Source: Taudactylus pleione
Taxonomy: Eukaryota; Chordata; Amphibia; Anura; Myobatrachidae
Direction: 5' to 3'
Assembly (NCBI GenBank): GCA_031769625.1
Contig: JAUIMM010000124.1
Coordinates: forward strand, 6,385,501-6,449,500
DNA length: 64,000 bases
Part shown: piece by piece, positions 1 through 10,720 of the stretch
Layout of the letters: every line of letters begins with the position of its first letter
How positions within the stretch are numbered: the first letter of the stretch is position 1
Notes under the pieces: model-generated
Told to the model about the DNA's origin: nothing
Seen by the model: the letters and a program-made list of their open reading frames with translations, nothing else
Databases searched by the model: none
Translations under genes and position numbers: made by a program

Positions 1-420
1 ATAAATAAAAGAAACTGAAAAGACACTAATAAAATAAATTACCCTAACTAAACAATATGCAAGCAGAAAACCAAATCTAAGTTTCAGGTCCTTTATTTTT
101 CACAATACCACAATCCTCAGCCTCTGGTCACAGCAGCATGTAAGACATCAGCTGGCTCTGTCTTTTGAATTAACACGGGAAGCAGTCCGTGGTCACCTGA
201 CCTGTAAGTTCCGCCCAACGGCAGAGCTGGTACTGCCGGTAGTGGGTGAACTCCATCAGGGGTATTTTACAGGGTCCCAAGCACCAACAGGTGTAGTGAC
301 TTTCTTCTGAAGCCCATGAGCGGGATGCAGCAGGGGGGACAGACGCCGTTTGTCAGCACTGGTGTAATGCCCGCTCCTACATATTCTGATCCCATAAGGG
401 GATTCAGACACCTAACCAAA
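1..420. other. nup133 intron segment left of DIRS copy A
   Basis: No exon or recognisable mobile-element gene is visible on either strand. The next nup133 exon expected after the one ending at 7142 was looked for here and not found, so it should lie outside the window. The sequence from about 190 to 400 is richer in G and C than its surroundings and may be an unrecognised repeat. Confidence 0.4.
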
Positions 421-835
421 ACAAGAGATATGGTAAGAACTTACCTTTGTTATCTCTGTTTCTACGAAGTCCATAGGGTCCACAGGGTTGACCTTGGGAT
501 ATAAGCTGGATCTGGATCCACGGGCACCACGCAGTTAAAGCTTTAGCTCCCAGGATGCACTGGGTCCATCCTCCTCTATACCCCGCCCCCGAGCCACAGG
601 CACCTCAGTTGGTAAGTAGCCAAGGCCGGAGGAAAAAAAAAGAGAAGGAAGACTAGAACACACAAGAACCATACTCATAGAAAGGGAGACAGAAAACCGG
701 TGACCAGCCACACAGCCCATATGAAGCCAGGTGCATCAGGGCGTGCACCCTGTGCAGTCCAATTAAGGGCGGGGACGCTCCTGTGCTTAAAGGAGAATCC
801 GGCGTCCAAAGGAAGCATCCTGAGAGGCGAAGGCG

Positions 836-1760
836 TCAAAGACATAGAACCTTAGAAAGGTCTGGATGGAAGACCACGTTGGCCGCCTTACACCTCTGAA
901 CAGCTGAGGTGCCACAGCTAGCAGCCCACGAGGGGCCCACAGACCGAGTAGAATGAGATTTAACAGCGGCTGGAACAGGCAACTCCTCCTCAGAAATAGC
1001 CAAACGAATCCATCTAGCTACAGTTTGGTTTTCACAAGAGGGGTTGGCCGGCCAACAAACAAACAAAGAGGACTAACAAGGAATCCAACTTCCAAACAGA
1101 ACTAGTCCGGTCCACATAAATTCTGAGAGCACAGACCACATCCAATGAAGCCTCACCAGCCGAAAGGCAAAAAACCAGCGCGAGTCCGAAGCACTGCCCT
1201 GTCCTGGTGAAAAATCAGAAAGGGAGCATAACCGGAAAGTACCCCCAATTCCGAAACCTTCCTAGCCAAAGCAATTGCCAGGAGAAAAAGTCTTAGTAGC
1301 CAACCACTTGAACTCCACAGACTCAAGGGGTTCAAATGGAGGCCACTGGAGGGCCCGAAGAACCACCGCCAAATCCCAAGGAGCCACTGGGGGCACAAAG
1401 GGAGGCTGAATACTGAGAGCACCCTGGAAAAATGTGCAGACATCTGGTAAAGAAGCAAACCTATGCCGAAACCACACAGACAGTGCAGAGATATGAACCT
1501 TCAGAGAAGACAGATGTAAGCCAAGGTCCAAACCAGACTGAAGGAATGCCAAAATCCTAGAAACACGAAACACTTGAGGATCGTAATGTCTTGAGGCACC
1601 CCATTGAAAATAAGAATGCCACACTGTAGTAAATCCTGGCAGAGGCAGGCTTACGTGCCTGAAGCCTCGTGCCAATGACTGAGCCAGAAAAAATCCTTGG
1701 ACCTTAAGATGGATGTCTCAAGAGCCAAGCCGTCAAAGACAGACGACCCAGGTACGGATG
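836..1760 (-). pseudogene. DIRS tyrosine recombinase (ORF3) remnant, copy A
   Basis: Degenerate YR gene at the 3' end of copy A. The SAM-like N-terminal half is seen as the segment with WHSYFQWG and ILAFLQSGLDLGL (about 1500-1640). The catalytic half keeps the HxxR box as HSTRSVGPSW near 930-960. In active DIRS recombinases a Tyr nucleophile follows in a HTF-x2-YY context. Here the frame slips just before it, and the reading ends near 836 without the Tyr. Several further frameshifts separate the pieces. The enzyme would have inserted the circular DNA copy by site-specific strand exchange. The copy is certainly inactive. Confidence 0.85.
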
Positions 1761-3460
1761 AAGGCAGGGACCCTGAGACAACAGGTCTGGACGTTAAGGC
1801 AGAAGGAACGGAGTGTCGATGAAGAGACTCCGAAGATCTGAGTACCAAGGACGTCTGGGCCATCAGCATAAGCTTGCCGCCGTCCTGCTTGAATTTCCGA
1901 AGAACCCGAGGGAGAAGGGATATCGGAAGGAAGAGATATGCAAACTGGAAGGTCCACCGGACCGCCAGAGCGTCCACCAGACTTGCTTGTGCATTTCTTA
2001 TCCAGGACCCGTACACAGGCAACTTGTGATTGTGATGGGACACCATGAGGTCCAACTCCGGCAGGCCCCACTTTTCCACAAGGAGCTGAAACACCTCTTG
2101 GTGAAGTGATCATTCCCTGGGATGCACATCGTGATGGCTGAGGAAGTCTACCTCCCAAATGAGGACTCCTGGAATGAACACTGCCGAGATGACTGGAAGA
2201 TGGCACTCCGCCTAAGACAGGATGCGTGACACCTCTGTCATCGCTGCCCGACTGTGATTGACCCCTTGATGGTTGATGTATGCCACCGCGGTGGCATTGT
2301 CGGACTGAACACGGACAGCTCTTCAGTGAAGAACGTGACTTGACAACTGGAAGGTCCGATACACGGCCCGAATTTCCTGAATGTTGATCTGAAGAATTGC
2401 TTCATCCACTGTCCAACGGACCTGAAGTGAGAGTGAACCTGTCACTGCACCCCAACCCCGGAGACTGGCATCCGTTGTCAGGAGAACCCAGTCTGGGATC
2501 CAAAAAGGGGCGACCGTTGGTGAGATGAGATGTCGGATACCAGCATCTGAGTCTTGATCCGGTGTGGCAACCCATTCCATTTGGATATAATCAGCCTCTG
2601 CAGGGACCTGGAATGCAACCGAAAGATCCTCTGCTGCCGAGAATCTAGAAGGGCTCCAAAATGGACCATCCTTGTGAGAGAATTAGGGAGGATTTCTTCC
2701 AATTTATTAGCCATCCGTGCGCTTGCAGACAAGCGATCGTCAGGTGTAGATGTTGTAGAAGTACCCCCAGAACCTGCCAGCACCAGGAGGTCATGGAGAT
2801 ACGGAAGAAACCGTATACCCTGGCCATGACTGCCATAATCCTGGTGAAAACCCTTGGGGTCATGGAGAGGCCAAAGGGTAGAGCCTGGAAGTGGTTCTGC
2901 CGTATAGCAAACCGCAGATACCGCTGGTGTGAAGGCGCTATGGGAACATGAAGGTATGCGTCCTGGATGTCCAGGGAAACCATGTAGTCCCCAGGGTCTA
3001 TAGCCAGAAAGATGGAACGCAAAGTTTCCACCCTGAAGTTGGGCACTCTGAGGAACTTGTTCAAAGACTTCAGGTTGAGAATAGGCCGATGAGACCCATT
3101 GGGCTTTGAACCAGAAAGAGTAGAGTAGTAACCTGTCCCGCGTTGAGAAGGCAGGACTGGAATACCAACCCCTGCTCTCAGCAAGGACTCTATGGCCTCC
3201 TGAATCTGCAGGGTCTTGGCTTCGCTTGAAGAAGGACCTTTGCAGAAAAACTGGTGGGGAGGCTGGTGACGAAAGTAGAGGACGTACCCACGATAGACCA
3301 CTTCTTGTACCCAGGCATCCGGGGTGGTGTTGTACCAGCACTGGGTGAATAGAAGAAGTTGGCCTCCCACTCTGGCATCCCCCAGCGGGAGGCCCCTCCC
3401 ATCAGGCAGAGGGTTGATCCACCGGCTTGGAAGTAGGGCGTCGAGCACCCCAAGCTTGCT
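1651..3460 (-). pseudogene. DIRS RT / RNase H / MT-like (ORF2) remnant, copy A
   Basis: RT motifs in order: RPILNLKSLNK, SLDIQDAYLHVP, ALPFGLS. Then the frame breaks at the active site, where the YLDD box reads YLHDLLVL in the neighbouring frame (about 2780-2800). RNase H starts as LLTTDASLRGWGAV near 2460-2500 and breaks again near 2320. The downstream segment, with WGLPELDLM and LPISLLPRVLRKF (1800-2090), corresponds to the methyltransferase-like region of DIRS elements. This replication enzyme is dead from multiple frameshifts and a changed catalytic Asp. The overlapping frame is also open over 2478-3341. Confidence 0.85.
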
Positions 3461-4920
3461 TCTTAGGTTTAGAGGCTGCCTTAGTGGCCGCTTGCCTGGG
3501 GAAGGACTGACCCTTGGACTTTCCTTGAATACGAAAGGACCGAAATGCAGAGGTCCTAACCTTGGAAGGCGCAGTAGCTGAAGGCAGAAAAGCCGACTTA
3601 GACTTTGCAGGGTGTCTACAAGTTTGTCCAAATCAGGACCAAACAATAACTCCCCTATAAAGGGCAAGGCCTCTAGGCCTTTCTTGGAATCAGCATCCGC
3701 CCTTCAAGAACGCAACCACAAAGGGCGGTGGTCAGACACAGCTGCGGCCGAGACTCTGGAGGTTAGCAGACTGGCATCCAAAGCCGCTTAGTCAATATAG
3801 GTAGCGGCATCTCTCATCTGCCCCACCAGAGCATTCTGGACCTCAGGAACTTCCTCAGTAAAGTTGTCCTCAAGTACATTGGACCTGCTCTCAAAGGCCT
3901 TAGCTACCCAGGACATAGCCAGAGACGGATGGGCCACAGCCCTTCGAGAGAATAAATTGACTTTAAGCAGTTTCCACTTTCCTATCTGTAGAATCCTTTA
4001 GGGAGGAGATGGAGGGTAAGGGCAGCGTAGCACTTTTGATTAAGCGAGTAACATGAGAATCCACCGCAGGCGGGATCCCTACTTCTTGCAATGCCCTGCA
4101 GGAAACGGGTAGCTAGACGCCAAACGTTTCTGCGGCTGGAATCTCTTACTAGACGACTGCCAGGCCTCCGCCATGTGGTCAGTCAACTGGTCAGCGAGAG
4201 GAAAAACAGCTACAACCACTTTAGCCTGTTTGGAATTAGGGGCCGGGGCATCATCCTCTATGTCAAGGATGGATCGCACCGCCCGTACCAATGCTGTCGC
4301 CTTAATAGAAGGCTTAGTTACCACCTCCTGGACAGGAGAATCCGAGTCAGAGTCCTCAGGCAATTCCCCGTCATCTGAGGACGCAACAGGGTCTGACAGT
4401 TGCGTAGACTGGGACGACACAATAGGGCGTTTCGATGCCCTATGGGTCTTGTAACTCTTCAGCATAGATTGAAAAGCTGAATAAGCGGCTCAATTCAGGA
4501 CTGAACTAGAAAACACATCCAGCCAGGGTAGCTGACCCCCCCCTCGTGAGAGTCCCTAAAAAGGGACGACCGAATGTGGCGCCACCTGTGGAGGCTGCAC
4601 ATATAGCGGCACCCCTGAATAGACATTAACAGCTTGAGGCCCAGGGGAAGACTGCAATAATTGCGGGATACTCTGCGACGGGAGAATAGCAGTTTGTGGT
4701 AACTGGGACCACCAGGCGATCCGCTATGGAGGCCAGCACCTGGTAAAACACCGCCCAAGGAGGGTACTGTCCCATAGTTGGGGGGTTGGAGGGCCAAGCC
4801 AACTGAAAACACCTCATACACAGCCCATCCTGTGATAAATCCTCCTTAATTACTCCCACAGCGCAGCGTCTGCAGGAGAAGAGTGGGAGCAGCGGAGCAC
4901 TCTACTTCCTTGTCAGACAT
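3400..4920 (-). pseudogene. DIRS Gag-like protein (ORF1) remnant, copy A
   Basis: The likely start codon is at 4918-4920 (reading MSDKEVEC). A Cys pair (LCMRC) follows near 4800-4810, matching the N-terminal CxxC pairs in copy E. The acidic and Ser-rich middle with SSDDGELPEDSDSD lies in 4079-4465. The LFGPDLDKL motif near 3620-3660 marks the Gag C-terminal region. Frameshifts break it at several points. The assignment rests on colinearity with the better preserved Gag of copy E and on position between leader and RT. Confidence 0.7.
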
Positions 4921-6116
4921 AATATAAATATATATACAGATATATAAATAATCGGGAAGCACAAAGGCGGACCACTGGAAAAACCCACAAGCGTGCAACA
5001 CACCAGTCCACAGATGTAGCAAGCAACTGTATGTGACAGACCTCACAAATACTTTAATTTATATATGAGATCAGAGAGCAGCCCTTCCTCCACACACCTG
5101 CCAGGGCTGTAGGAGAAAAAAGGGATAGGTATAGACTGACAGTATTAAGGAAATAATGCACAGACAGTCAGCACTAGCAAAAGTCACATACCATGCAGAA
5201 GAATACTCACTGCACCGTTACCACTACAATCAACCTGCCCAGATTCAGCGTCTGGGAGGACTATAGCGCTGTGTACACTGACCTTTAGCAGGGGAGAGGT
5301 ACACAGGGGGACCGGACCACAAGCTGCCTGAGCAATCTGCGCTGTCACCAGTAGACAAAGATGGCCGCCGGAGACCTCAGAGGAGTAGTGGCCGCAGGAG
5401 GATGCAGCTCAGTGACGCCAAACCCGAGCAGAAAGGCGCACTGAGCTGAGGGGAGGAGCCGCTAGACAGGGAAGGCTCTCACCCTTGGCTAGCATTTAAC
5501 CCCTAGGACGCCGGTTCCCGCTGTCGGCAAATTACTCCCTGGTGGTCTAGTGGACACACAGGGTATGCCTCCTGAGAGGGGGTGCCCGCCACCACTAGGG
5601 CCTCTGGTCTGTCCCCAGAGACCGGAGGACAAAAAAATGCATGCACTCGTGGGTCACCGCTTGCGTCTAACGTGATCCCCGGCGATCCGGATGCAGACTT
5701 GGGATTCCCCCAGAGCCCAGCAAATACAGACTATGGGGTACAGCCACGATACCCAGATCTGTACTGGCGTTGCGGCACCGGCGGGGTGTAGGAGCGGCAG
5801 CTTGGACGTCCAATGGACAGTCCGACGCTGCCACTCTTAAGAGGAGTAAAAATAAAATGTAAAAACTCATAAAATAAAATAAGCTTAGGGGCTGCTAAAC
5901 AGCCCACCTGCGCTAACGGTGACCTGACTCCGGCAGTGCACCAACTAAAACTGAGATGCCTGTGGCTCGGGGGCGGGGGGGGGGGGGGGTATAGAGGGGG
6001 ATGGACCAATTGCATCCCGGGAGCTAAAGCTTTCACTGTGTGGTGCCCATGGATCCAGATCCAGCTATACCCCAAGGTCAACCCTGTGGACCCCCCTATG
6101 GACCCAGAAGTAGAAA

Positions 6117-7141
6117 TTAAATAAGAAACAAGAAATTAAAACACAAAATTTATGCCCTAACTTCGTGCCTTTCTTCTGCATGCACTAAAAAAAATAAATA
6201 AATAACTGAGTAGCTAGGGGAAAGGGAGGGTATATAAGGCAGGGGGAGTTTCATCCATTAACTATTTTAGTGCCTACTGCTCCCTCTCCCTCATGTCCCA
6301 GCTTCAGTGTTCCCCAGATTAGGATATAATAGGAAAGCTTTATCGTCTTCTAGGTCCCACATAGACTATCAGTTAACTGAAAACTGACAGGTTCTCTTTA
6401 GATGACTGATAGATAAAAACACCCTAAACCCAGACTACATTAACATTATACGTGCCTAATGTGCAGTATGGATTCTGAAAGATCGAAATCTATTATAAAA
6501 TGACATCTTGAGCTGTATGCAAATATGTTACATATTGTTTGTGTACAGTACAACTCTTTACCAGTGTGCATTCTGTCACTGCAAAAGAGTGCTAACTTGT
6601 ACTTAGCTGTATGTATACAAAGTTGTCCTGCGTGTAAGCTTGGAGAACTGTATTACTATGTATTGGTTTAAATGTTTTAGCCTGTATGCCTACTGCTATG
6701 AATTCATAGCAGTGTTGTAAAGTACAATTATATTTTTGTAATGTGCTGGGTTGAAATCAAGAAACCATTTTGCTTTATGTTTTCAGGTTAAAGAAACCAG
6801 TGTCCACATAGTTTCACATATTGGATTTATAATAAAATACACATTTCAGATATACGGTGTATTAGTTACTGGGTTTGTGTCATTCATTTCTCTTTGTATC
6901 ACTCTCTACAAAAAGTTCAAATACTGAGCTGCAAATTAATAACTTTATCAAAATAATAACTGTCAATATGAACAATCAATAAGCATGCTGGGAACGGTAT
7001 CATGACAAGTTGGCTCCAATTGGAGTGAACACTGTTTTAGCCATCCATATGCGTAGCTTATTGTGGCAGACCAATCAAAAAGTGTCTTCCTTAGGCTTCT
7101 AATTATGAAAGTTGTAGTTAAATAGCAGTAAACCGCCTAAC
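6117..7141. other. nup133 intron segment, no gene seen
   Basis: AT-rich intron sequence between DIRS copy A and the leftmost nup133 exon. No further exon or clear repeat was recognised. The intron starts at 7141 with a GTTAGG donor in minus orientation. Confidence 0.5.
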
Positions 7142-7236
7142 CTGATGAAGAAAATCCAGGAACAAGGAGTGTGCCTTCATTTTATCTTCCAACTGATGCA
7201 AAATAATGAGGGAAGTATTACTTAAGCCAGCTGCCT
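7142..7236 (-). CDS. nup133: nup133 internal exon (seventh in window)
   Basis: 95-bp exon. The acceptor TTTACAG abuts 7236 and the donor reads GTTAGG at 7136-7141, a weaker donor because +3 is T. Together with the last base of the previous exon it translates in frame to [20 protein letters not shown] and ends LFLDFLHQ, in phase 0. This matches the well conserved start of the Nup133 alpha-helical domain (vertebrate proteins have [19 protein letters not shown] here). Nup133 is a scaffold subunit of the Y-shaped Nup107-160 complex of the nuclear pore. No stop interrupts the exon. The following exon is outside the window. Confidence 0.93.
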
Positions 7237-7365
7237 CTGTAAAGAAAGACATAGTGAGGAATAACAAAAAGAAAACTAACAAACAAAAAGTGCAGCAACA
7301 ATGTTTAGCACTCCTGATCCATTAGTCATTTTTTTTAAATAATACTTTAGATATTCACAAAGAGT

Positions 7366-8005
7366 TGGGTATGGGATGCCGTGCTCAGGATCCCAGCGGC
7401 CAGAATCCTAACACTAGTATACAGACTGGGTTAAGCTGGGTACACACTGGCAGATATATTGGGCGATCAATTGATCAGCCAATATATTGTATGCCCGTCA
7501 GTCAGTGTGTACCAGCAATATATATATGTGAACAACGTTGTTCACAGACATATCACGTTGGCTGTGCTGCACAGCCGATGGCAGATATATCTGTCCATCA
7601 TGCTGTGTGTACGGGCGATCAGCCGACCGCCCGTGCACTTGCAGCGGCAGCCACGGGGAGGGGGTCACGGTGCGATCCCCGGCCAGCAGTACGCGACCGC
7701 AGATAGAAGATGATGGTTGTTCAGTGTGTATGAACCACAATTATCTGCAGATATATCTGCTAAGTGTGTACCCAGCTTTAGGATATCGACACCTATCGAA
7801 AAGTATCCTAACCCTACCCCTCCCCCTTCCCGCACCCTAAAGCTAACCTCGCGCCTAAACTTAACCCTCCCCCCTAGTGCCTAATACTCCCCCCTCCTCC
7901 TAGTGCTTAACACCAACCACTCCCCCTAACCGCACTACTTACTGTCGCCAGGATTCCGGTGCCGGCATTGTGAGCGCCTGCATCAAGGCTGTCGGGATTT
8001 CAACT
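7366..8005. mobile_element. Interspersed repeat with C-rich core, interrupted by a MITE
   Basis: The left part has GGGATGCC and CCAGCGGCCAGAATCC. The right part has a C-rich block (CCTAACCCTACCCC and similar, 7805-7932) and ends around GCTGTCGGGATTTC. A related unit in the opposite orientation lies at about 42870-43262. A separate MITE at 7434-7777 splits it. Boundaries are approximate. It fills about two thirds of the 937-bp intron between two nup133 exons. Confidence 0.65.
7434..7777. mobile_element. MITE with TTA target-site duplication
   Basis: Perfect 15-bp terminal inverted repeats: AGCTGGGTACACACT at 7434-7448 and its complement ending at 7777. TTA flanks both sides (7431-7433 and 7778-7780). 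A 3-bp TWA duplication is typical of PIF/Harbinger-type elements, so that superfamily is the best guess. No transposase is encoded. Half-elements with related ends occur near 36355 and 59600. Confidence 0.88.
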
Positions 8006-8173
8006 ACCTCCCATTCACAAATGTACACACACATATAAAAGATAAGCTAAGATGTGGCTGATACAAGCATATCAAAATATCAACTGATACTCATGTTCCC
8101 TTGATAGGTGGACAACACAAACTATACATTTATATATGCTCTCAGACGTCATTGATGATAACATAATACTTAC

Positions 8174-8337
8174 CATCTGGTACAGATTCAGCCCATCGGG
8201 GGTCAGAAGCTGGATAGTCATCCACCAAGTCCATACTTATCTGAGTAACTGCCTGATCTAGTTCACTATCAGTCTCCAAATCCATATCAGGAGAGAAAAG
8301 GCTGTCCACCATGCTCTGTGCCACAACTATATCTTTC
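8174..8337 (-). CDS. nup133: nup133 internal exon (sixth in window)
   Basis: 164-bp exon. The acceptor TTTCTGTAG abuts 8337 and the donor GTAAGT lies at 8168-8173. It completes an Arg codon with the previous exon, reads [19 protein letters not shown], then [13 protein letters not shown] and [16 protein letters not shown], and leaves one base for the next exon. The [15 protein letters not shown] block is a hallmark of vertebrate Nup133, just before the helical domain. The acidic stretch fits the linker between propeller and helical domain. The reading is intact. Confidence 0.96.
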
Positions 8338-8937
8338 CTACAGAAATTATATATTACAAACTTGACATAGGAGACAATTTATAAATAAATACTGTAGATG
8401 TTCACTATGATGAGCACAACATTGATTATCTATAAAATACATGTTACTTGTTGGTAATGACATATGGATTATGCTTACAAAGGTAACCCAGTGTTACGCA
8501 GCAGAAGAGAGACTAAGGCTGGACTCACACACAACAATATTAAAGCATTTAAATGCAGCTCAATAAATTATTCCCTGGCATTGTTTCTTATACGCGTCAG
8601 ACCTCCTGTAATTGAGTGTTTCGATTAGGGATAGGAATCAAATGATGTTTAATTGGAACCATCGACGGATTGGTTCCGATGGTTAACAATGTAACGGTGA
8701 GGATCCAATGTTTCCTCGACCTCGCAAGTTTTGATTGGCTCCCGGCACATAAGTACAGGAGAAATGTGTGCCTTTATTTAAATACCCCTGTATTTAAAAC
8801 GGACAAAACTCAGCATACCAATACACAGGTCTCAAGCTCATCACATCGTATACCACGCACAGACACAAAACAAGCTATATGCTCCTACATACAGTAGGAA
8901 GCCTTGTAATTCTAAATATATGAATCTAGTCAGAATA

Positions 8938-9035
8938 GTTAATTTAAAGTTAACCAGTGCAGCTAAGAAAATCTATGTAGTGTATGGCTGCACATTACAT
9001 AGATTTGGTTAGCTGCAATGGTTTAAACTAAAAAT
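8938..9035. repeat. Short inverted-repeat (MITE-like) element
   Basis: The arms contain GCAGCTAA and AAATCTATGTA on the left and their complements TACATAGATTT and TTAGCTGC on the right, around a short centre with GGCTGCAC. The outer edges TTTAAAGTTAACC and GGTTTAAAC are imperfectly complementary. No target-site duplication was resolved. Confidence 0.6.
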
Positions 9036-10009
9036 TACAACTTGCTTCATGTTAGTTAAAATTATGACGCTTCATTTGCAGAAGTAAATAGCACATTAAA
9101 TATCAGACTGCAGTACATGAGGTTGGGTTTTCACACCCCTGCATGGCATGCTGATTAATGTGTATTCTAAATATAGGAGGGATTTAACGGAAAGTTATTA
9201 TTGACAAAGTGCACATTAATCAAACTATTACTCATAGATGAAAAGTTAAGTGTATGAATATTATATATGTGGTTTGTTATTTGAAATAAATTGGCTACCT
9301 AACAACATTCCAAGTAGGGTATTTTAAGTAGACTGTTTTTTTTTTTTTTTTTTTTTTAAATCAATTGGACTAAACAATGTTTTATGACCAATATTAAAAC
9401 ACTGGTACTACTGCTGTTTTTTTTTTTTTTTTGATGTCCCATTCCTAGTTTCTCTTTCAATCTTCTAGGTCATCTGGGTCAGTGTTTGTTATGGTTCTTG
9501 GCGACTCCCTCTAATCCAATAACATTACTTATGTCTTATTTGTTTACAACTTGTGAGAAAATTCCCATTGTTTTTTAGCTTGTCCTGTCAAGTCTCCTTA
9601 ATTCACTTGAAGGCACAAGACCTATTTATTTTCCTTCTCTAGTCCATGCCTTTACTTGTTAATTATTATAACAAAAACGATCCAGACTTGTACTTTTTAA
9701 AATGGTTCTATATCTTTCTCCACATAACACCCAAGCTGTCAATCTTTCATGGTTTCTATCTTTAGTTTATTTTGATATCCATATACTACACTATTGTCAT
9801 TTGAGTCTCCATATGATGCTCAATATGTGTGACAAATTTTCAGACATGTTTTTAATACATTCTTTTTTATAAAAGATTTTTATTATTGCCTAATATCATC
9901 TTTGATTTTTATTTGTATCAGAATGATATCCACCCCTATTTTCTGCTGCATCCCATCTCACTCAGCCATGATTGTTTCTGCTAAATATCTATACATTGTT
10001 TTTTAATAC

Positions 10010-10720
10010 AGCTGTCAGTAGCCGGAGCCAATCAGCGGCTGCTCTACACTTTATTACCCCTGTACCCAATGCTTCAGGGGTGCGGGGAAGAGCCCCGGGC
10101 TTCAGACCAAGCCTGTGGTTAAGGGAGAGGGGGGACCTCTTTTTTGGGGGGGTCTCCACCTCCCCTGAGATCCCCGGCTTGGCCTGACTGGCTTGGGCTG
10201 CTAATGCTTTGGACCTGGAGCCCCGGTGAAAGGGTCTCCGGGCTGTGGCATTACAGCCCGGACGTTTTTGGTCTGGTGCTGGTTTAAAATATAGGGGGGA
10301 CCCTATGCAATTTTTTCCCCCCTATATTTAAAATCAGGACTGTCCCTGCAGCCTGGTGTTGGTTTCTAAATCACGGGGGAACCCTACACGTTTTGTTCCT
10401 TGTAATCTTAGAAACCAGGACAGGCTGGCAAGCCTGGGGCTGGTTAAGCCCCAGTGTTAACCTGTTAAAAACAGGTTAACACTTTTAACCTGTTTTTTTA
10501 CAGGTACAACACAAGCAGCTTACACATATCTCACTGATATGTGCAGACTGCTTGCTCGGGAGAGTTTTGCAGAGAGAAGACACTGCAATCTCGGGTGAGT
10601 CATCTCCTGCAAAACCTGCTACTCAGGTGAGTCATCTCCTGCAAAACCTGCTACTCGGCAGAGAAATCTCGTTCTGCTTCACCATCGGCCGTCTCACTCC
10701 AGCTAAACTCCCTTCTTCGT
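10010..10720. repeat. GC-rich interspersed repeat with internal tandem units
   Basis: Contains repeated blocks such as TGGTTT(C/A)AAAT...GGGGGACCCTA (about 10270-10400). It also has a tandem duplication of a roughly 31-bp unit GTGAGTCATCTCCTGC... at about 10592-10652. Sequence style resembles the region at 38820-39070 in opposite orientation. The family is not identified. Confidence 0.5.

Larger units (their letters stand above)
421..6116 (-). mobile_element. DIRS-type YR retrotransposon, copy A (near full length, decayed, ICR deleted)
   Basis: About 5.7 kb, read right to left. The right end (5' in element sense) finishes in GTAGAAA at 6110-6116, and the left end starts ACAAGAGATATGG at 421. 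ITRs cover about 421-612 and 5941-6116. The right ITR carries a run of 15 G at 5975-5989. Gag-like, RT/RNase H and YR remnants follow in the usual order, all with frameshifts and stops. Comparison with copy F shows the ICR missing: the sequence near 751-760 jumps from the flank before the ICR straight to the flank after it. No target-site duplication is visible, as known for DIRS. Termini match copy F, so A and F form one subfamily. Confidence 0.93.

Noticed and set aside
120..310. Candidate next nup133 exon at the left edge
   Set aside because: Minus-strand translation in all frames shows no Nup133-like sequence and no suitable splice pair.
5936..6124. Plus-strand frame with a Gly run
   Set aside because: Produced by the 15-G homopolymer of the copy A ITR.
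7365..7840. Cluster of overlapping 80-113-codon frames on both strands
   Set aside because: They lie across a MITE and its host repeat. The reading frames follow the inverted repeats and cross the target-site duplications.
10592..10652. Two direct repeats considered as the start of a CRISPR-like array
   Set aside because: Only two adjacent units without spacers, in a vertebrate repeat. A simple tandem duplication explains them.
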